A stretch of 64,000 nucleotides of DNA, taken from contig OU015498.1 in the NCBI GenBank assembly GCA_907164885.2, positions 124,089,727-124,153,726 on the forward strand. The letters are read 5' to 3'. Below, one piece after another: positions 1 to 43,439 of the stretch. This DNA comes from Dolomedes plantarius (Eukaryota > Arthropoda > Arachnida > Araneae > Dolomedidae). The notes below the pieces were generated by a model, which was not told the DNA's origin, did not search any database, and saw only the letters and a program-made list of their open reading frames with translations. The position numbers were made by a program, and so were the translations under genes. Every line of letters begins with the position of its first letter. Position 1 is the first letter of the stretch.

Positions 1-149
1 GTTCGGGAAAAATAGGTAAACCCACAAGGGGTGTTCAAAGACCAAGTTTTTTAGCTAGCATGCCAATTGGGAGGTTTTGACAACAAACTGCTATTTGTCT
101 AGTTCCTGGATGAGCATTAGTCGTAGTGCTACACCCTCTGAATTTAGCT

Positions 150-440
150 CGTGTGTGGCTTACAAAGAAAGTATTTGCGCGCCAATTTCAGGGTCACGGC
201 TTGTGGCTTAGAAGTGGGCAAGGGTACATACTGAATTGCAGCCCTCTACTGCCACGAGCCATCTGACTCCAGATCAGAAGGTTGCGTCTTCAGATCACGT
301 CCGGGTCACCAATTGTGGCTTACAAAGAAAGTGCTTACACGAGCCTTCATGCTAATTTCAGGGTCACCACTTGTGACTTACAAGTGGGGAAGGGTACCGA
401 ATTGCAGGCCCTCTACTGCCACACGCCATCTGATTCCATT
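150..440 (+). repeat. Direct duplication of ~150 bp
   Basis: TGTGGCTTACAAAGAAAGT, AATTTCAGGGTCAC and CCCTCTACTGCCAC occur in the same order at about 154-268 and 313-437 with scattered changes. No coding frame. Confidence 0.7.
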
Positions 441-1973
441 CCATAAGGTGTCAACCTGGCGAACTGAGATAGGTGCTTGGCTGTGAATAACTAAACACGG
501 GGTTAAAACTTAACAAACTTTAATTACCATGAAACATTTGAAACACTAAACTTAACAATTAAAAGCAATCTCTACTCGAGATAAAAACGCTCGCACAACA
601 CGTGCAGAAGGGAAAATAACTTTCCAATACATTCGAATATAAGATAAGATGAGGTGGGGAGAAAATCAGGTTCTTCCTTTTTATTCATACTTCAACTCGC
701 TGCACCTGCGTTTAAAACAGACCATCTTATGTAAAATTGGAAAGTTCTCTTCTTCGCAGCGAAGCCCCCTCACGTGCACAAGCTGTTTGTCGGACTGCCC
801 CCACGTGCACAACCTGTTTGTCGGATTTAAAATTCCTGCCGCGTTTGTTGACTAACAATCACAGAACGGTGCTGATATAAGTTAGGTACTCCTTACCATT
901 GTAAATGGGAATGGAAACTTTTATATGGACATCATGAAGGGAGATTTGTTAATATGGTGTTAAAACGAAGATATAATCGTTGCAGTGGATGAGGATAGGG
1001 TCTCTTCGACCATAAAAAACCACATGTGGGTCGCACCAAGGTGCTGTTGGTTGAGTGTTTTGATTGGAAAGGCATCTTCCATCATGAAGTTCAGCCACGT
1101 CATCAAATGGTAAACAAATATTTGCACTGGAAAGTTTTAGCGCTTGTGAGAATATGTCGCAGGAAGAGGCCCGAAATGTGAGAAAACCTGGATGCTGTGG
1201 CCCTGTTTTCGAAATTTTAGCCCCAGTAGATTTTTCCTGTTTCCACAAGCTTAAAACCAAACCACTTTGAAATGAAGTCATTTTCAAATCAGAGAGAAGA
1301 TTCGGGGAAATGCTATAAGAGAACTAGCTACGCTCCATCAGAGAACATGCGTTCCAAGAAACAGTCGAAAAATGAAACGGCATATGAGTGGTAAAGTCTG
1401 TATAACAAAAGTTCAATCTTTCTTTGAACGCGACTCGTACTTCAAAATTCTCTTGTGTATGAATTTTGAAATTTCTTCTGAATTTTAATGCAAATTGACA
1501 TTTTCTTCTGCTTTTACTGATTGTTTAGTAGTTCAGTAGCGAGCTAGAGTCATCATTTGCAACAAGGAAGTTCAGGTTAGGATGATTTTCAGCTTAAAGC
1601 TGATCCTATTGGCTATATATACATCCCGCAGAGTCTGGTTGAAAGACCAGAAGTCGAGACCATTGGAAATCTAGCATCCGAGCCACTATCTCGATGTTCC
1701 TTCTTTTCTAATTTCTACCCACTACAGTCCTTTTTAGACTGTATAATTTATTTTAGCTACATTAAAGCCTTTATGTTCATTGTTTTTTCTGTCTTTTAAT
1801 CTTTTAAGTTTCGCTATTTTGAAATTTAGCCGCAAAACTAAGAGACATAATTTCAAATCGTACGCTTTGCACACTAGAATTTGAACTAGAGGCAAGAGAC
1901 CTAATGTGTTTCAGAAATTCAAACGTTTATTCCTTAAGAGAAATGGAAACAATAATTTCTATTTCGTTTTCAG
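441..1973. other. Intronic sequence left of the first SLC6 exon
   Basis: No SLC6 exon or other gene is seen. A minus-strand frame of 112 codons (1287-949) has no recognisable domain. Confidence 0.5.
762..831 (+). repeat. Short tandem duplication (~35 bp x 2)
   Basis: The block CCCCCACGTGCACAACCTG... with TTTGTCGGA occurs twice in a row. Confidence 0.6.
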
Positions 1974-32860
<30,887 letters not shown>

Positions 32861-33063
32861 TGATATTTATCTCTAAAAGCTCATCAGACTGAACTAAAGT
32901 TTATATTTCTGCATTCTTCTGACATCAATATTATATGTATGCTTCGACATTATTGGAAATCTGCAGCTTGTACGAGGCATAACTAGTGAATTCGAAAGTT
33001 TAAAAAAAAAAATCACAGAAATCATTGAAAACTCGTTAGTTTCCCAGCTATTTTTTTTTTTAT
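32861..33063 (+). other. SLC6 3' UTR, proximal part
   Basis: Sequence directly after the SLC6 stop, with no open frame and no repeat I recognise until the piggyBac-like element at 33064. The first good AATAAA lies inside that element at 33156-33161. Another AATAAA lies near 35900. The true polyadenylation site cannot be chosen from sequence alone. Confidence 0.4.
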
Positions 33064-33647
33064 CCCTTCAGCAGGCGCGCCAATTTTTGGGAACACCACT
33101 AGGCGCGCGTTGCATAAAGTGCAACGTTTCTTTCAACCTTGATTATTCCTTTTGTAATAAACTTTCTTTTTTCAAATGGAAAATAATAATTCTGTGTTTT
33201 ATGATAAGATATAAAATAATGATAATATTGAGATATATTTATAATTAAAGGCCAAAGAATGAAAATACAATCACCTTATTTAAAAACTGTGCGGTTTAAT
33301 GCATCTAAGGAGAACTTGCTTATCGATTCCTATTACGTCAAAAAACCTAAAAAACAATGAGATTGTCCATCTTTGTGATATGCTGAATACCGCGCAATAG
33401 CTGCACATTTGATCTACATCAACTCATAATTTTGTCATATTGCAATCCAGTATAATCGCTGGTTTACCACGTTTAAATCACGACTAACAATGAATGGAAA
33501 GGAATACAAGGGTCATAAAATCAGACCTGCATTAGAAAGGGTGTAGCTGTAAATAGAATCTTCTTAGAACATTCGAACCTTACTTGTAAAAACCATTCAA
33601 AATTACGAAAATGTTGCACTCTGTACACGGGCGCTCCCTCTGAAGGG
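33064..33647. mobile_element. Possible piggyBac-like MITE
   Basis: Ends CCCTTCAGCAGGCGCGCC (left) and GGCGCTCCCTCTGAAGGG (right) are imperfect inverted repeats, followed on the right by TTAA and preceded on the left by TTAT. AGTGCAACG / TTGCACT extend the pairing. Just downstream of the SLC6 stop. Confidence 0.45.
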
Positions 33648-36238
33648 TTAAAGAATAATCAGGAAAAAAAAAACTTTTGAGAAACAAATTATTTGAAAAT
33701 GCCAAAATACGTATTTGGTACACTGCTTATGTTTCTGCTCAGGTCTGCGATAAAAGAAGTGGAGAACCGAGGTCACAGAAAATAAATTCGTACCGGACCT
33801 CTAAATGTAGACAATCAAAGAGAATTTTCTCTCTTCAAACTGCCCATCTTTGTGGACCAATAACAATCATGCTTATATGATGGAGATTTACACATGTAAA
33901 TCACAAATTTAATTATTTACTGTTCAATAGTTTGCAGAAATGTAGGCAAAGTTTTTACTCTGCACATTCCATGGGAAATTTTTGCATTTCAGTGATTTTA
34001 TAGTAAAAAGCGAATTTTTTAAGCCATTTTATACGCGGTTTTGATATTGACAAATGTTTAGTTTCAATCAGTTTGGTGTTAAAACTTTCAGTCAACTTCT
34101 GATGCCTGGGCCGTCCCAAAGATTTATATGAGATGATTCTTTTCTCAACATCTTGTTTCGATTTCTGCCTTTCGTCGTATCTTCTCCAAGCGAAAGGCGC
34201 GATGAAAGTTAGGATGCAATTTGTGAGGTTTTATGAAAATTTAAATTATTCATTGACTGTAAATAAAGTGCCTTTCGGCTGCATTCAGCGCCCACGTCTT
34301 AAAAAAAAACCTGATACTTATTTAAAATGTTTTTTAAATAGATATTATAAGAAAAATTGTTTGTTACAGATTAAACTATGTATTTCAGATAAATATGTAA
34401 TATATACTAACAAATATCATCTTATTTGAATTTATGAAGAGGAAAGTGCATTCAGTCTATTAATCATAATTAGTCTATATCATAAAAAGCAGTAAGAAAA
34501 TTAAATTAGTAGAACGAACTTAAAATGCTTCTCTACCCAATCAAAAACCAAACGGGTGGTTTTTTTTTTTTTTGGGACACAAACTAGTTTTGTTTTTTTG
34601 TTTTTTTTGGGGGGGGGGGGGAGAAATTAGGCAACAATGTTTTCGATATAAATGCCAATATAAATACTGCTAATTTTAGTATTGGGAAGAATACTCATTT
34701 TAATAAATAGTTTGTGGTGTAGGACCTGATATAGTGTTAATTATGAAGGCAAAGGACAATGACCATATATATTTTTCTCTTAGATAAGAGACTGCAGAAA
34801 AAGGTGGATTTAACACACATCATAAGGTCAGAGACATGTAAAATTATTTGATTGATTAATGAGTATAGCTCTGTGTTTTCCATTAAGTAATACCATAATT
34901 CTGCATTGACTTTTCGGCAAGTACTACTTCGGTAACTGTGGGTAAATATAAAATCTACGTTTTCGGGAAACAACTTCTGGGTATAGTCCATTTTAAACAA
35001 CAACATAAGATGTGCAACTTGATCAAAAACAGTAGCATTTCTCTAATACTTTATGAATTCATTACAGAAATAACTACGATAAAAAAAAATCATTCTCCTA
35101 ATAGCCTGAATTAATGTGCATTGAATAAATTTATCAAGCATTGTATTTTTAACTGAAACTGCTTCAAAATATACCTGAGAATCCGGATAATAACCTCAAC
35201 TAAGAACAAACAGCAGAGTCCGATAGTAATAACTTTTATAAAGTTATTGCTACCAGAATTATTTTCGTGAAAAATTTCGAACTAGTTTGATATTATTTAC
35301 GCTGGCAGTGTTACATCCATCAGATCACATTCTGCAGTACAAGTACATACGCGCACAACAATGGCGATTACCAAAGCACTAAAGTGCCTAGCTGTAGCAA
35401 TCTTAAGGCAGACTTCGAAGTTCAAAAGTAATAATGATTTTCGTAAAATTTACGTGTAAATAGACAAAGTGATCATTATATCGTAAAGGATATTTATTTA
35501 TATTACTTTTAGAGAATATTTGAAAGACGGGAGAATACGACTTGTATTTTAATATACATTCTATTGAATGTTGCTGAAAATACAAGAATACGTGTGAGAC
35601 TGAAATGTCAGTATTTTTTTTATTTATTTATAGCATACTTTTTAACTGTACTTACTATGACTACTTCTTGATCTTGATCTTAAATTTTTATTTTAATGAT
35701 ATTTTGTGATGCATTGGATTTTAAGTAAAGAATCGAAGGAAAGATTTTTTCCTGACTTTAGCTATACAAATGTAATAAAATCGGACGGAAACAAAATAAA
35801 TGCAAATAATGTATCATGAAGATGCACAGTTTTTGTTTTTGTATATATTTATATGTATTTAACTAGTTAAACTTTGATATGTGTAAGTGTATTTTTGACA
35901 ATAAAACTAGAATTTTAAAAATCATGTCTCTAAGAGTACATTACCTGATTATTTTTTTTAAATCTTTTTAAAGTTAAATAGTTACTGTGACAGGCTTTAC
36001 GGAAGCTATTGAAGCTCTACAATTATCTTAATAAGAAGTTGTATGACCCCGAGGAGGGCCTTTTTAACGTAGGATTACGTAGAGAGAGGTAAGCAACGAT
36101 AATTAATCCTACGTTAATAACCCGCGGTAGTTTCGTTAGAAGAGACTACCTGAAATTTTTTTTTTATTATTAATTTCACTTCTGACTTAAGTACGTTTTA
36201 TTTAATTAAATAAAACCAAAAAAACTTATAAAATATAA

Positions 36239-36272
<34 letters not shown>

Positions 36273-36743
36273 TGTTGTTTCTGCTACGGGCCAATATTTT
36301 ATCTTGCAATTTTTAAACCTTGTAAACATAATTCTTAATTTTTCATTTTCTTTAAAACAGCATTCCCCCGGGCAGTTTATACTCTCTATTTTTTTATTTT
36401 TTGGAATACCGACAGTCCTCTAATGGATAGTTGAAAACTCACTGAATTTATAATATATGTGTAAACAGGTTGGTCGGTTTTCAAAATCTGTTAGACATAT
36501 ATTAACAAACCGATTAAAATTAAAACAGCATAAAGCGCTAGAAATATGCAATATGAAATGATGTACAGAGCAAAAAGTAAAAAATATATAATAAGTAATG
36601 TAAATTTCAAAAGTTTAAATGGTTTAGATGAGTTATGCCAGTAGGAATTAGAGATGCATATTCCACATCGGATAGCATAAAACTAGGTTTAAATGAAGAA
36701 AAAACCGAAGGGTTGACCATGTTTGATGAAGTAAAATCCACAT
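33648..36743. other. Intergenic, nothing recognised
   Basis: AT-rich. Holds T12, T9 and G14 runs (34560-34620) and a small inverted pair (TTAACGTAGGATTA / TAATCCTACGTTAA, about 36063-36117). No credible gene. Confidence 0.5.
36238..36272. repeat. (AAT)n microsatellite
   Basis: About eleven trinucleotide units in intergenic DNA. Confidence 0.9.
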
Positions 36744-36965
36744 ATATGAACCGTTTATTTTTTTTTAAGTGGTATAAGTCACTTTGTTTTTAAATCGAGC
36801 TATTTTTTAAAAATATCTAAAGCTATTTAATATTTCAGTGGTTCTCACTATATTTATAGCAATTTTTTCAAATGAAGAGATATCGTTAAATTATAATTAA
36901 TGTTATTAGTAAATTATTTTTTTTTAAAGTGACTTATGCCACTTTCAAAATAAACGGCTCATATA
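36744..36965. mobile_element. Short MITE, unclassified
   Basis: ATGAACCGTTTATTTT plus AAGTGGTATAAGTCACTTT on the left are inverted at the right as AAGTGACTTATGCCACTTT plus AAAATAAACGGCTCAT. About 220 bp, non-coding, in the intergenic region. Confidence 0.6.
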
Positions 36966-37689
36966 AAAAAAAAGGTTAATACGGAAAACAGGTAGAAAAG
37001 ACCAATGAGAGTTTTCTCATTCAAATCAACTAAAATCGGTATCGAACTACTAAAATATTCAAAACACGAAGTATACATTTAAAGTTTATAAAAACAGCAA
37101 GTGGTCGTGATATAGATATATTTTATGTGGAGCAATTTCTCTCTCTGAAAGACGTTCAACTGTGAATCGGCGATGACCTACACGCAAGCGTGTAAAAACC
37201 ACAACTCAACTTTCATTCATAGAATAGAAACCACAAACTAATGTAAGTTTTGATCCCATTGAGTTTATTAGTGTCTTGTAAGAGCAGAGGTCTCACCAAC
37301 TGCTGTTAGATTTTCCTCAAAGCCTGTTTACATCGCCTATCAATAGAGACTGACCCAGAAACTGTGAGGACTTTTCAATTGCACCACCGTTCCCCAATAT
37401 GCCGACATAACATGGCATGCATGCAAAATTGTTCTGTGCTTCAATGAGATATGTTTTCCTTCGATGTTATAACAGGATAAAGGTTTAACTATATTCATCG
37501 ATTATGTAATTATAGTTTTAAGTTCTTTTTTAACAGCAGTAGCATAGGATAACCGAGGACATATTTATTTTTCTATTTTCAATAAAATACCTTGCCACTC
37601 GCTACATCTTTCTGGTCTGTCTACTTTTCAAGTCTTCCACTATGGGACTTAGGTCCTTGTAAAAAATAGCATGTGCTGTCCGTGACTGT

Positions 37690-38037
37690 TAATATGTTTT
37701 CAGCGGGCCAATGATCTGAAGGTCTCTGGTTCGATGCTCGTCGCTTACAAATCTACCGCCGTGTACGCTAATGGCGGCTGGTGCACGAAAAATCTGTCGT
37801 GGTTGCAATGTCCTCCAAGTTCTCAAAATTTACCTCTGGAGGTGCGGAGTCAAGTGTGCCGGTCTCGTCACTTGACTCGGTTCAAAATTTCGAGACCGGA
37901 CCCTCAGCCAAGTTGGACTCCGACTCTTGCGGTGCTGAGTCAAAAACCGGAGCCGCATTTTCCAGCCCGATAGCCTATAATGGCCTTGATTTGATGTTGC
38001 TGTCGGTGAAGGGGCATAAGCAACAACAACAACAATA
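37690..38037 (+). mobile_element. tRNA-derived SINE with (CAA)n tail
   Basis: The head has a tRNA-like segment with a B-box (TCTGGTTCGATGC), a ~230-bp body and a 3' end AAGGGGCATAAG followed by (CAA)n. A relative of the head is at 55300-55398 on the other strand. Replicates using LINE enzymes; encodes nothing. Confidence 0.7.
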
Positions 38038-38657
38038 AAGGGGTAGAACATCCGTAGTGGACGACTTCTGTGCATATAATGGATCTACTACATATCACTA
38101 TTGAGATACCTAATCGTTGACAATAAAAGCAGAAAGGGATGGGAAGCATACGATCGCATAGAACACATCAAATAATATGCCTTCCCGTGAGTGGGTAGTG
38201 GTGGTGCAAATGTTAGAATGAGATGCATCGCTGAATGAACTTTCCCATCCCTGCTGTTAACACAGACTAGACAAGAAACAAACATTTTCTAATCTGTCAT
38301 GGAAAAATTCAGAGTCATGAGCAAATATCAATAGTTATTTTGGGATGTTCATGCCCCACGCATACACCCCTTTACGAACACCAGTAATGTGACAAAGATT
38401 TCTGAACTAATACTACTATATGCTGGTTCATGACAATCACTGAAATTACCGTGGCTCAAAAAAAAAGTTCTCAGGAGGAGACTGACGTTTGATAAAGCCA
38501 GCGACGAATGTCAGTTCGAGCACCTGATTAATGCACTGTGCACAACCGGTTACTGAAGTCGAGGGCAAAGTATTATTTCAGTTAATCAAGACCCCTGTTT
38601 CCTAGATACGAATATCCACGAAAGACAAACAAGCGAGCCCGCGAGAAGCGACGAGTA

Positions 38658-38828
38658 AGGGCCTGTTCACATAGAATCCACCAGCTTCAGCGTTAGTCGT
38701 ATTGAAATGTATTTAACCAGTTAGAAACTCCAAACGATTACCCACGAAATTGTTAAGGCCTGTGACTAGTTTAAAATATGTCAATACGAGTAACGCTGAC
38801 GGAGATGGATTCTAGGGGAACAGGTCCT
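38658..38828. mobile_element. MITE related to 5019-5174
   Basis: Left end AGGGCCTGTTCACATAGAA. Right end, more decayed, GGGAACAGGTCCT. The interior shares GTATTGAAATGTATTTAACC and AATACGAGTAACGCTGA with the first copy. Confidence 0.72.
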
Positions 38829-40539
38829 AAGAGGGGTGGGCTTCACGGGGAAGCCCACCCCTCCGAAAAGAGAAAACATACCGAAGAAATAATACAAAGA
38901 GAGAAGGTGAAAAGAGAGAGAGAGAAATAAGGTAAAGTTCGCTAGAGTACCTCGGGATTGCGAAACCAGTGTTCACCTAAAGAAAGTGAACCTCATAAGG
39001 GCGAAATGTTGCAAGGGAACTCCAAGTCAGTTAATACGTCATTTAACGTGTATTCATTTCAATGTTAGGGAATGCAAGAAAACGTCAAAATGCAGAATTG
39101 TTACTAATTCTCCCGCATATAAAATGCGCCATACTTTTTATACCCGTATCACCTTACCTTAAAGCAATACCACATACAACTCTTCCAGTTTAGATATGAA
39201 TGCTTAATTCGTTCACATAAATATACGGCTTGGCATGAGCATTGGCTTTCTAACGTAAACATCGATGACAATCTTGAAGAAACAAAATCTTTCTCACTGA
39301 CTGAGGCTTTTATTATATGTTCTTGCCAAGCAGCTTTAGAAGACGAATGTTGTACAATAAATTCAAACATAGATCTAATTCCTCCACGACACGCCATGAA
39401 CCCTACGTACGTACTGCTAGACGGATTTTAACGGAAGTTAGTGATCTGTCCAGTTCAACGGGAATAGTTCGGATATTTCAATTGGAAAACATGATATTCT
39501 CGGTTAGATGATGTTTCAGTACAATTTTGCCGTTGCTTTTCTTTTTGCCACACCCACATTCAAAGGCATAGCGGATGTAAGGCCTTGCTCCGAGAATGAG
39601 TCCAAAGGGGAACCAAACACGTGTGACAAGCCATAGAATCAGACGCGAGAGAAAGCGGCGCCAAATAGGGGAGCGGGTACAACCAAGAGCTTGTTTTGGG
39701 GCGCTCGTGACCCTCACTGCATCAATAGGATCATTAAAGTTTCTAGATTATGACACCTCTTCTGCCTTGTTCCGTGCTTCACAAGCTGTAAATGCGAAAG
39801 AATATGTACTTCCTATCATATCTTTTTTACCATTAACGCAAAAAGTTACCCCCACCCTCTTTTTTCACCTTAAGGATGGTTTCACATTAAGGTCCACCTT
39901 AAGGATGGACCGTTTTCTTAACATCACATGAGAGGTGACCGAACATTCCATTCCATCCAGTTTTTACCCACACTTCTGATAGATGTCATTTTTGACACAC
40001 CTGTTCCAATGGAAAATCGAGCACGGTGATCCGTTTGCAAGAGAGTATCACAATAATCATAATTTTTAGGCAAGCTTCCCCTCACTTTTTTTCTAAGGGA
40101 GATTCTCCCTTTCTAAGTCCTAATGTTTAAATGATAATTCTTTATTCACAAACTGTTGTTCCGCACGGACATAAAAAATTACTACTTGTTCACGAACAGT
40201 TTTAGTGAAGTTCTTTTATGGAGTTTGGCGGGAGCAGAAACTGTTTCAGGGTAAGGGTGATAGTGAGATTGCATGTAGTAATGTAATAGCAGAATTACCT
40301 TTCATTACATCTATTTTTTTTATGCATCACAAAATACTGATTAGTCAAATTATGTTTCATTACAATACATATTTGTAGTGTTCCCTTTGAATACCCATTT
40401 CATAATGTGCGATAAAATGACTTGAAGATGCATTAAGCATTTATGGTTTGGTTCGGAGCGCTACGGTCAATTTTTTGCCACACGAGGGCTAATTAGACCG
40501 GGACCAACTGCTTAAAGCTGATTCCGAACGGCTACGAAC
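38829..40539. other. Intergenic, nothing recognised
   Basis: Slightly more GC-rich. Frames up to 111 codons (39596) have no recognisable domains. Possible old transposon debris. Confidence 0.5.
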
Positions 40540-40835
40540 ATCCATGCAACAGTGGGACTCGAACCCACAGATCCGGTCAGTGGAGAAGCGAGGAGGGGGC
40601 GGGGGGGTATCTATCATATCCCAGGCGCCACTCGCAGAGGGGCGCCAAATGGTCCTTTTAACTAATTCTATCTATTATATTACTATATGTTTTTCGGGGG
40701 AGGACACCAAAAAGGTATCGTGCCCCGGGCGCCAGTTATGCTCGCTACGTCACTAACTCCAAGTCGACTCCAAGCTTACTCCGTACCGAAAGCCAATGCC
40801 CTAGCCCTTCGGCCATCGTCCAGCACATTTACACA
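40540..40835 (-). repeat. tRNA-like SINE interrupted by a GC-rich insertion
   Basis: B-box-like GTGGGTTCGAGTCCCACTG (minus, about 40563-40545) and A-box side GATGGCCGAAGGGCTAGGG (minus, about 40820-40800) are separated by GC-rich sequence with CAGTGGAGAAGCGAGG / GTAGCGAGCATAACTGG ends, possibly a MITE. Confidence 0.4.
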
Positions 40836-41419
40836 TTTCTGAAAAAAGTTTACTTAGCTTGACCAAAGAGTAGAGCTTCTTTTGAGAAAATGTTTTTATA
40901 CGTTAATTAAATTTAGAACCTTTCTTTAAATTATGCAGATATCTGTAATTTAGTAACACTGTTGGGGCTACTAAGTTTTTCCCCCATCGTAGAGATGAAG
41001 TATGTAGCCCTTAGGCATGTAATTTTCAATGCAATCTCCCCGACCCTCCAACAAGGAATTCGCACTGCCAGTCGCACCTCCATTACGGAAAACAAATAAC
41101 CTAGGCAAAAATTACTTTTACTTATCTTCTAAACATTGCAACTGCTGGAGGGTAAAATATTCAAAGGAAATAATTAAATGGGTGTTATGTGCTCTATTCT
41201 GCATTTTAAATGTAATTCAGTCAAGTGTGATAACATTAAAACTTTTTTTCAATTTTAACGCCGATTTGAATAACATACTGGGCATGTAACTTTCAAGGAC
41301 TGAACCGAGTTATCAAAAGGTTTGATTTGTTCAAAAAACACATGAGCTTGGTTCTTGGTTTTATAGCAAAATCAACACCTAACATAAAATTATGCAATTA
41401 AATGATTTAATTATATATA

Positions 41420-41758
41420 TGTGGGCTCGGGAGCCTGCCTCAGTCCGTTTAATTAATTGTCACCTATGGCAGCCCTAGCGCCGCTCATCGAAAGGAGAGG
41501 TGCGCGAGGGAGTGACTCTCCAACCGACGAGAGTTCCCGACAGACGAGAGATGGACGTCAATAAGCGATGACGCGTTTATCTATTAGCAGCAGACGGCTG
41601 TTTTTTCATTAGTCTATAATTTTAATTAACGACGTTCTTTTTGTAAATATATTGTAAATAATAAGTTTTCATTAAATGTTAATGTAGTTATCATAGTCTC
41701 CGTTTATAATAGTTTAAGTATTTGTTTTAAATTACCCGCTCGACTATCCTGTCCCACA
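41420..41758 (+). repeat. 5' LTR of the chimeric element
   Basis: 339 bp, TG...CA ends (TGTGGGCTCGG ... GTCCCACA). By hand alignment it differs from the right LTR at about 8 substitutions and 3 single-base indels, so the two are roughly 97% identical. An AATAAT/TAAATA-rich segment lies near its 3' half. No other copy is visible in the window. Confidence 0.9.
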
Positions 41759-41947
41759 CTGATAAGTGGGATTCAGATTGAGATTAGGATTCCAGATTGA
41801 GAGGATTCCAGATTTTAATTAGTGCGCGTGCGGCAACCTAGATTCAGGACTAAAGATTTTATAGTGTGACTGTGACTTTGGATTCCGTATGGAGTACCAC
41901 TGACAGACGGCTTACGATTCAAAGGACGTGGATATAAAGCAAGCATC
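41759..41947 (+). other. Leader of the chimeric element with primer-binding region
   Basis: Starts directly after the left LTR with CTGATAAGTGGGATTCAG. The tRNA primer-binding site should lie in the first 20 bases, but I cannot name the matching tRNA. A short repeated motif (AGATTGAG...TTCCAGATT) lies at about 41775-41817. Confidence 0.5.
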
Positions 41948-43136
41948 TTGAAAAGGTATGTGACCTTTTTGTCATTCTTCAACGTGAAACTGGGGGAAAT
42001 AAGAGAAATTAACAGTGCTTTAAAAAACTTTCGGTCAGACAAGATCAAGCTATTGCACCGTTTAATATTCGAGAATGATGGTGATAAATCAAATAAAAAA
42101 CGCATACGCGAGTTCGGAGGGTTTGAATTCCCGACAGACAGTGATGCGTTTCAAAAGAAATTTAAAAAAATAGACGGCGCGTTTTCACCCGCCGAGTTTA
42201 TCACTATTGCGAATGTCATAAATATTCCCGTTGACGGGGCAAAGGCCGAAGTGGCCAGGAGAATTTTGTCTATGCTTTGTAGAATCGAGGCTTTCGCACG
42301 GAGCCGGAGTGTTGTGACTTCGGACTCGGAAATCGAGGAGGAAATAAATAACAGCCGCGATTTTTCAGCGCAGTATGACGGGAGAAAAAAAACAAAATAT
42401 GGCGGATTCATCAATGCAGTGCGAAGACGTAAATAAAAGTAACTTTTCTGCAAACTCTGTTTTGCCAAGTGTTAGCATCAATTATGCTGACATCGAGAGT
42501 ACTGTGTCTAAGTTTAACGCAGAGCCTCACGAGAATGTAATCAATTGGATCGATCATTTTGAAAGTATGTCGATATTATTTAATTTGTCAGAACTGCAAA
42601 AATTTGTTATGGCCAAAAGGTCTTTGGGTGGAAATGCCTTATTGTTTGTTAGGACGGAACCCAATCATGGGCCAAGTTGAGACAAGCCTTGATCGAGGAA
42701 TTTTCCTTTGAAATAAATTCAGCGAACTTACATGAGCTGTTGAGTAAAAGGAAAATGAGAGATTCTGAAACGGTTCAAGAATATTTTTTAAAGATGAAAG
42801 AATTATGCCATTGCGGTAAAATCGAGTAATCTGCTCTGATGCACTATGTAATTAAAGGAATTAGTGATAGGCCCGAGAACAAAATAATTTTGTATGGATG
42901 TAGGAATTTAACAGATTTTAAAGAAAAGCTTAAAATTTATGAAGTAATAAAGAATGATTCGGCCAAGAGTAAAGTTTCTTTCGATAGAGGTAAAACCAGA
43001 TATGGCTTTAATGACAGAGTTAATGCTGTTGATAAAACGAAATCAAGATATGAACATAGCGATAAATTTAATTCTAAAGATGAAAATGTAAACAAAACGA
43101 AGTACACTAGTGGTTATGAGAAAATGAGACAATAAT
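41948..43136 (+). pseudogene. Gypsy-type gag, broken in several places
   Basis: The first frame (41948-42436, 162 codons) is basic and contains a SAP-like stretch (ANVINIPVDGAKAEVARRIL). It overlaps the next frame (42375-42680), which has the gag-like motif WIDHFESMSILFNL. Homology then shifts frame near 42665, runs LHELLSKRKMRDSETVQEYF, meets a TAA at 42827-42829, continues in the same frame through YVIKGISDRPENKI to a TAA near 43133, and shifts frame again. Gag normally forms the particle that packages element RNA. At least two frame changes and one internal stop show it is decayed. Whether 41948-42436 was originally a separate reading frame is unclear. Confidence 0.7.
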
Positions 43137-43439
43137 TTCGATAACAGCAAAAATAAGATTTGTTTTAATTGTGGTGAAAAGAATCACATTTCGAAATATT
43201 GTACCCATAAAGACCGGGAGGTCAGATGTTTTTCTTGTCAGGACTTTGGGCATCGTGCTTCAGCGTGTCCTCAAGCCAATTCGAAGCCGGAAGCTGCTGT
43301 ATTGAGTATTCAGGCAGAACCGAAACTGAGCATTAAAATAATAATTGATAATTTAAGCATAAGTTCGATAATTGATACAGGAAGTCAAATGACGTTACTT
43401 CGCAAATCTGTGTTTGATAAATTAAATGTTGATCAATGA
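43137..43439 (+). pseudogene. Gag zinc knuckles and protease start, ended by TGA
   Basis: Encodes two CCHC zinc knuckles (CFNCGEKNHISKYC at about 43161; CFSCQDFGHRASAC at about 43227), which bind retroelement RNA. The retroviral-type aspartic protease active site IIDTGSQMTLL follows at about 43370. A TGA at 43437-43439 separates it from the downstream frame, which continues the protease in the same frame. The knuckle-protease order is typical for Ty3/gypsy. Confidence 0.8.

Noticed and set aside
949..1287. 112-codon minus-strand frame near the SLC6 gene
   Set aside because: No domain, no splice context and no similarity that I recognise.
1..1973. A further upstream SLC6 exon (TM4 and loop)
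   Set aside because: No segment gives the expected TM4/IL2 sequence with a phase-0 donor; the exon is probably outside the window.
34133..34429. 98-codon plus-strand frame in the intergenic region
   Set aside because: Low-complexity AT-rich composition, no motif, no splice or promoter context.
37734..38038. Two overlapping 80-codon frames
   Set aside because: They lie within the (CAA)n-tailed SINE.
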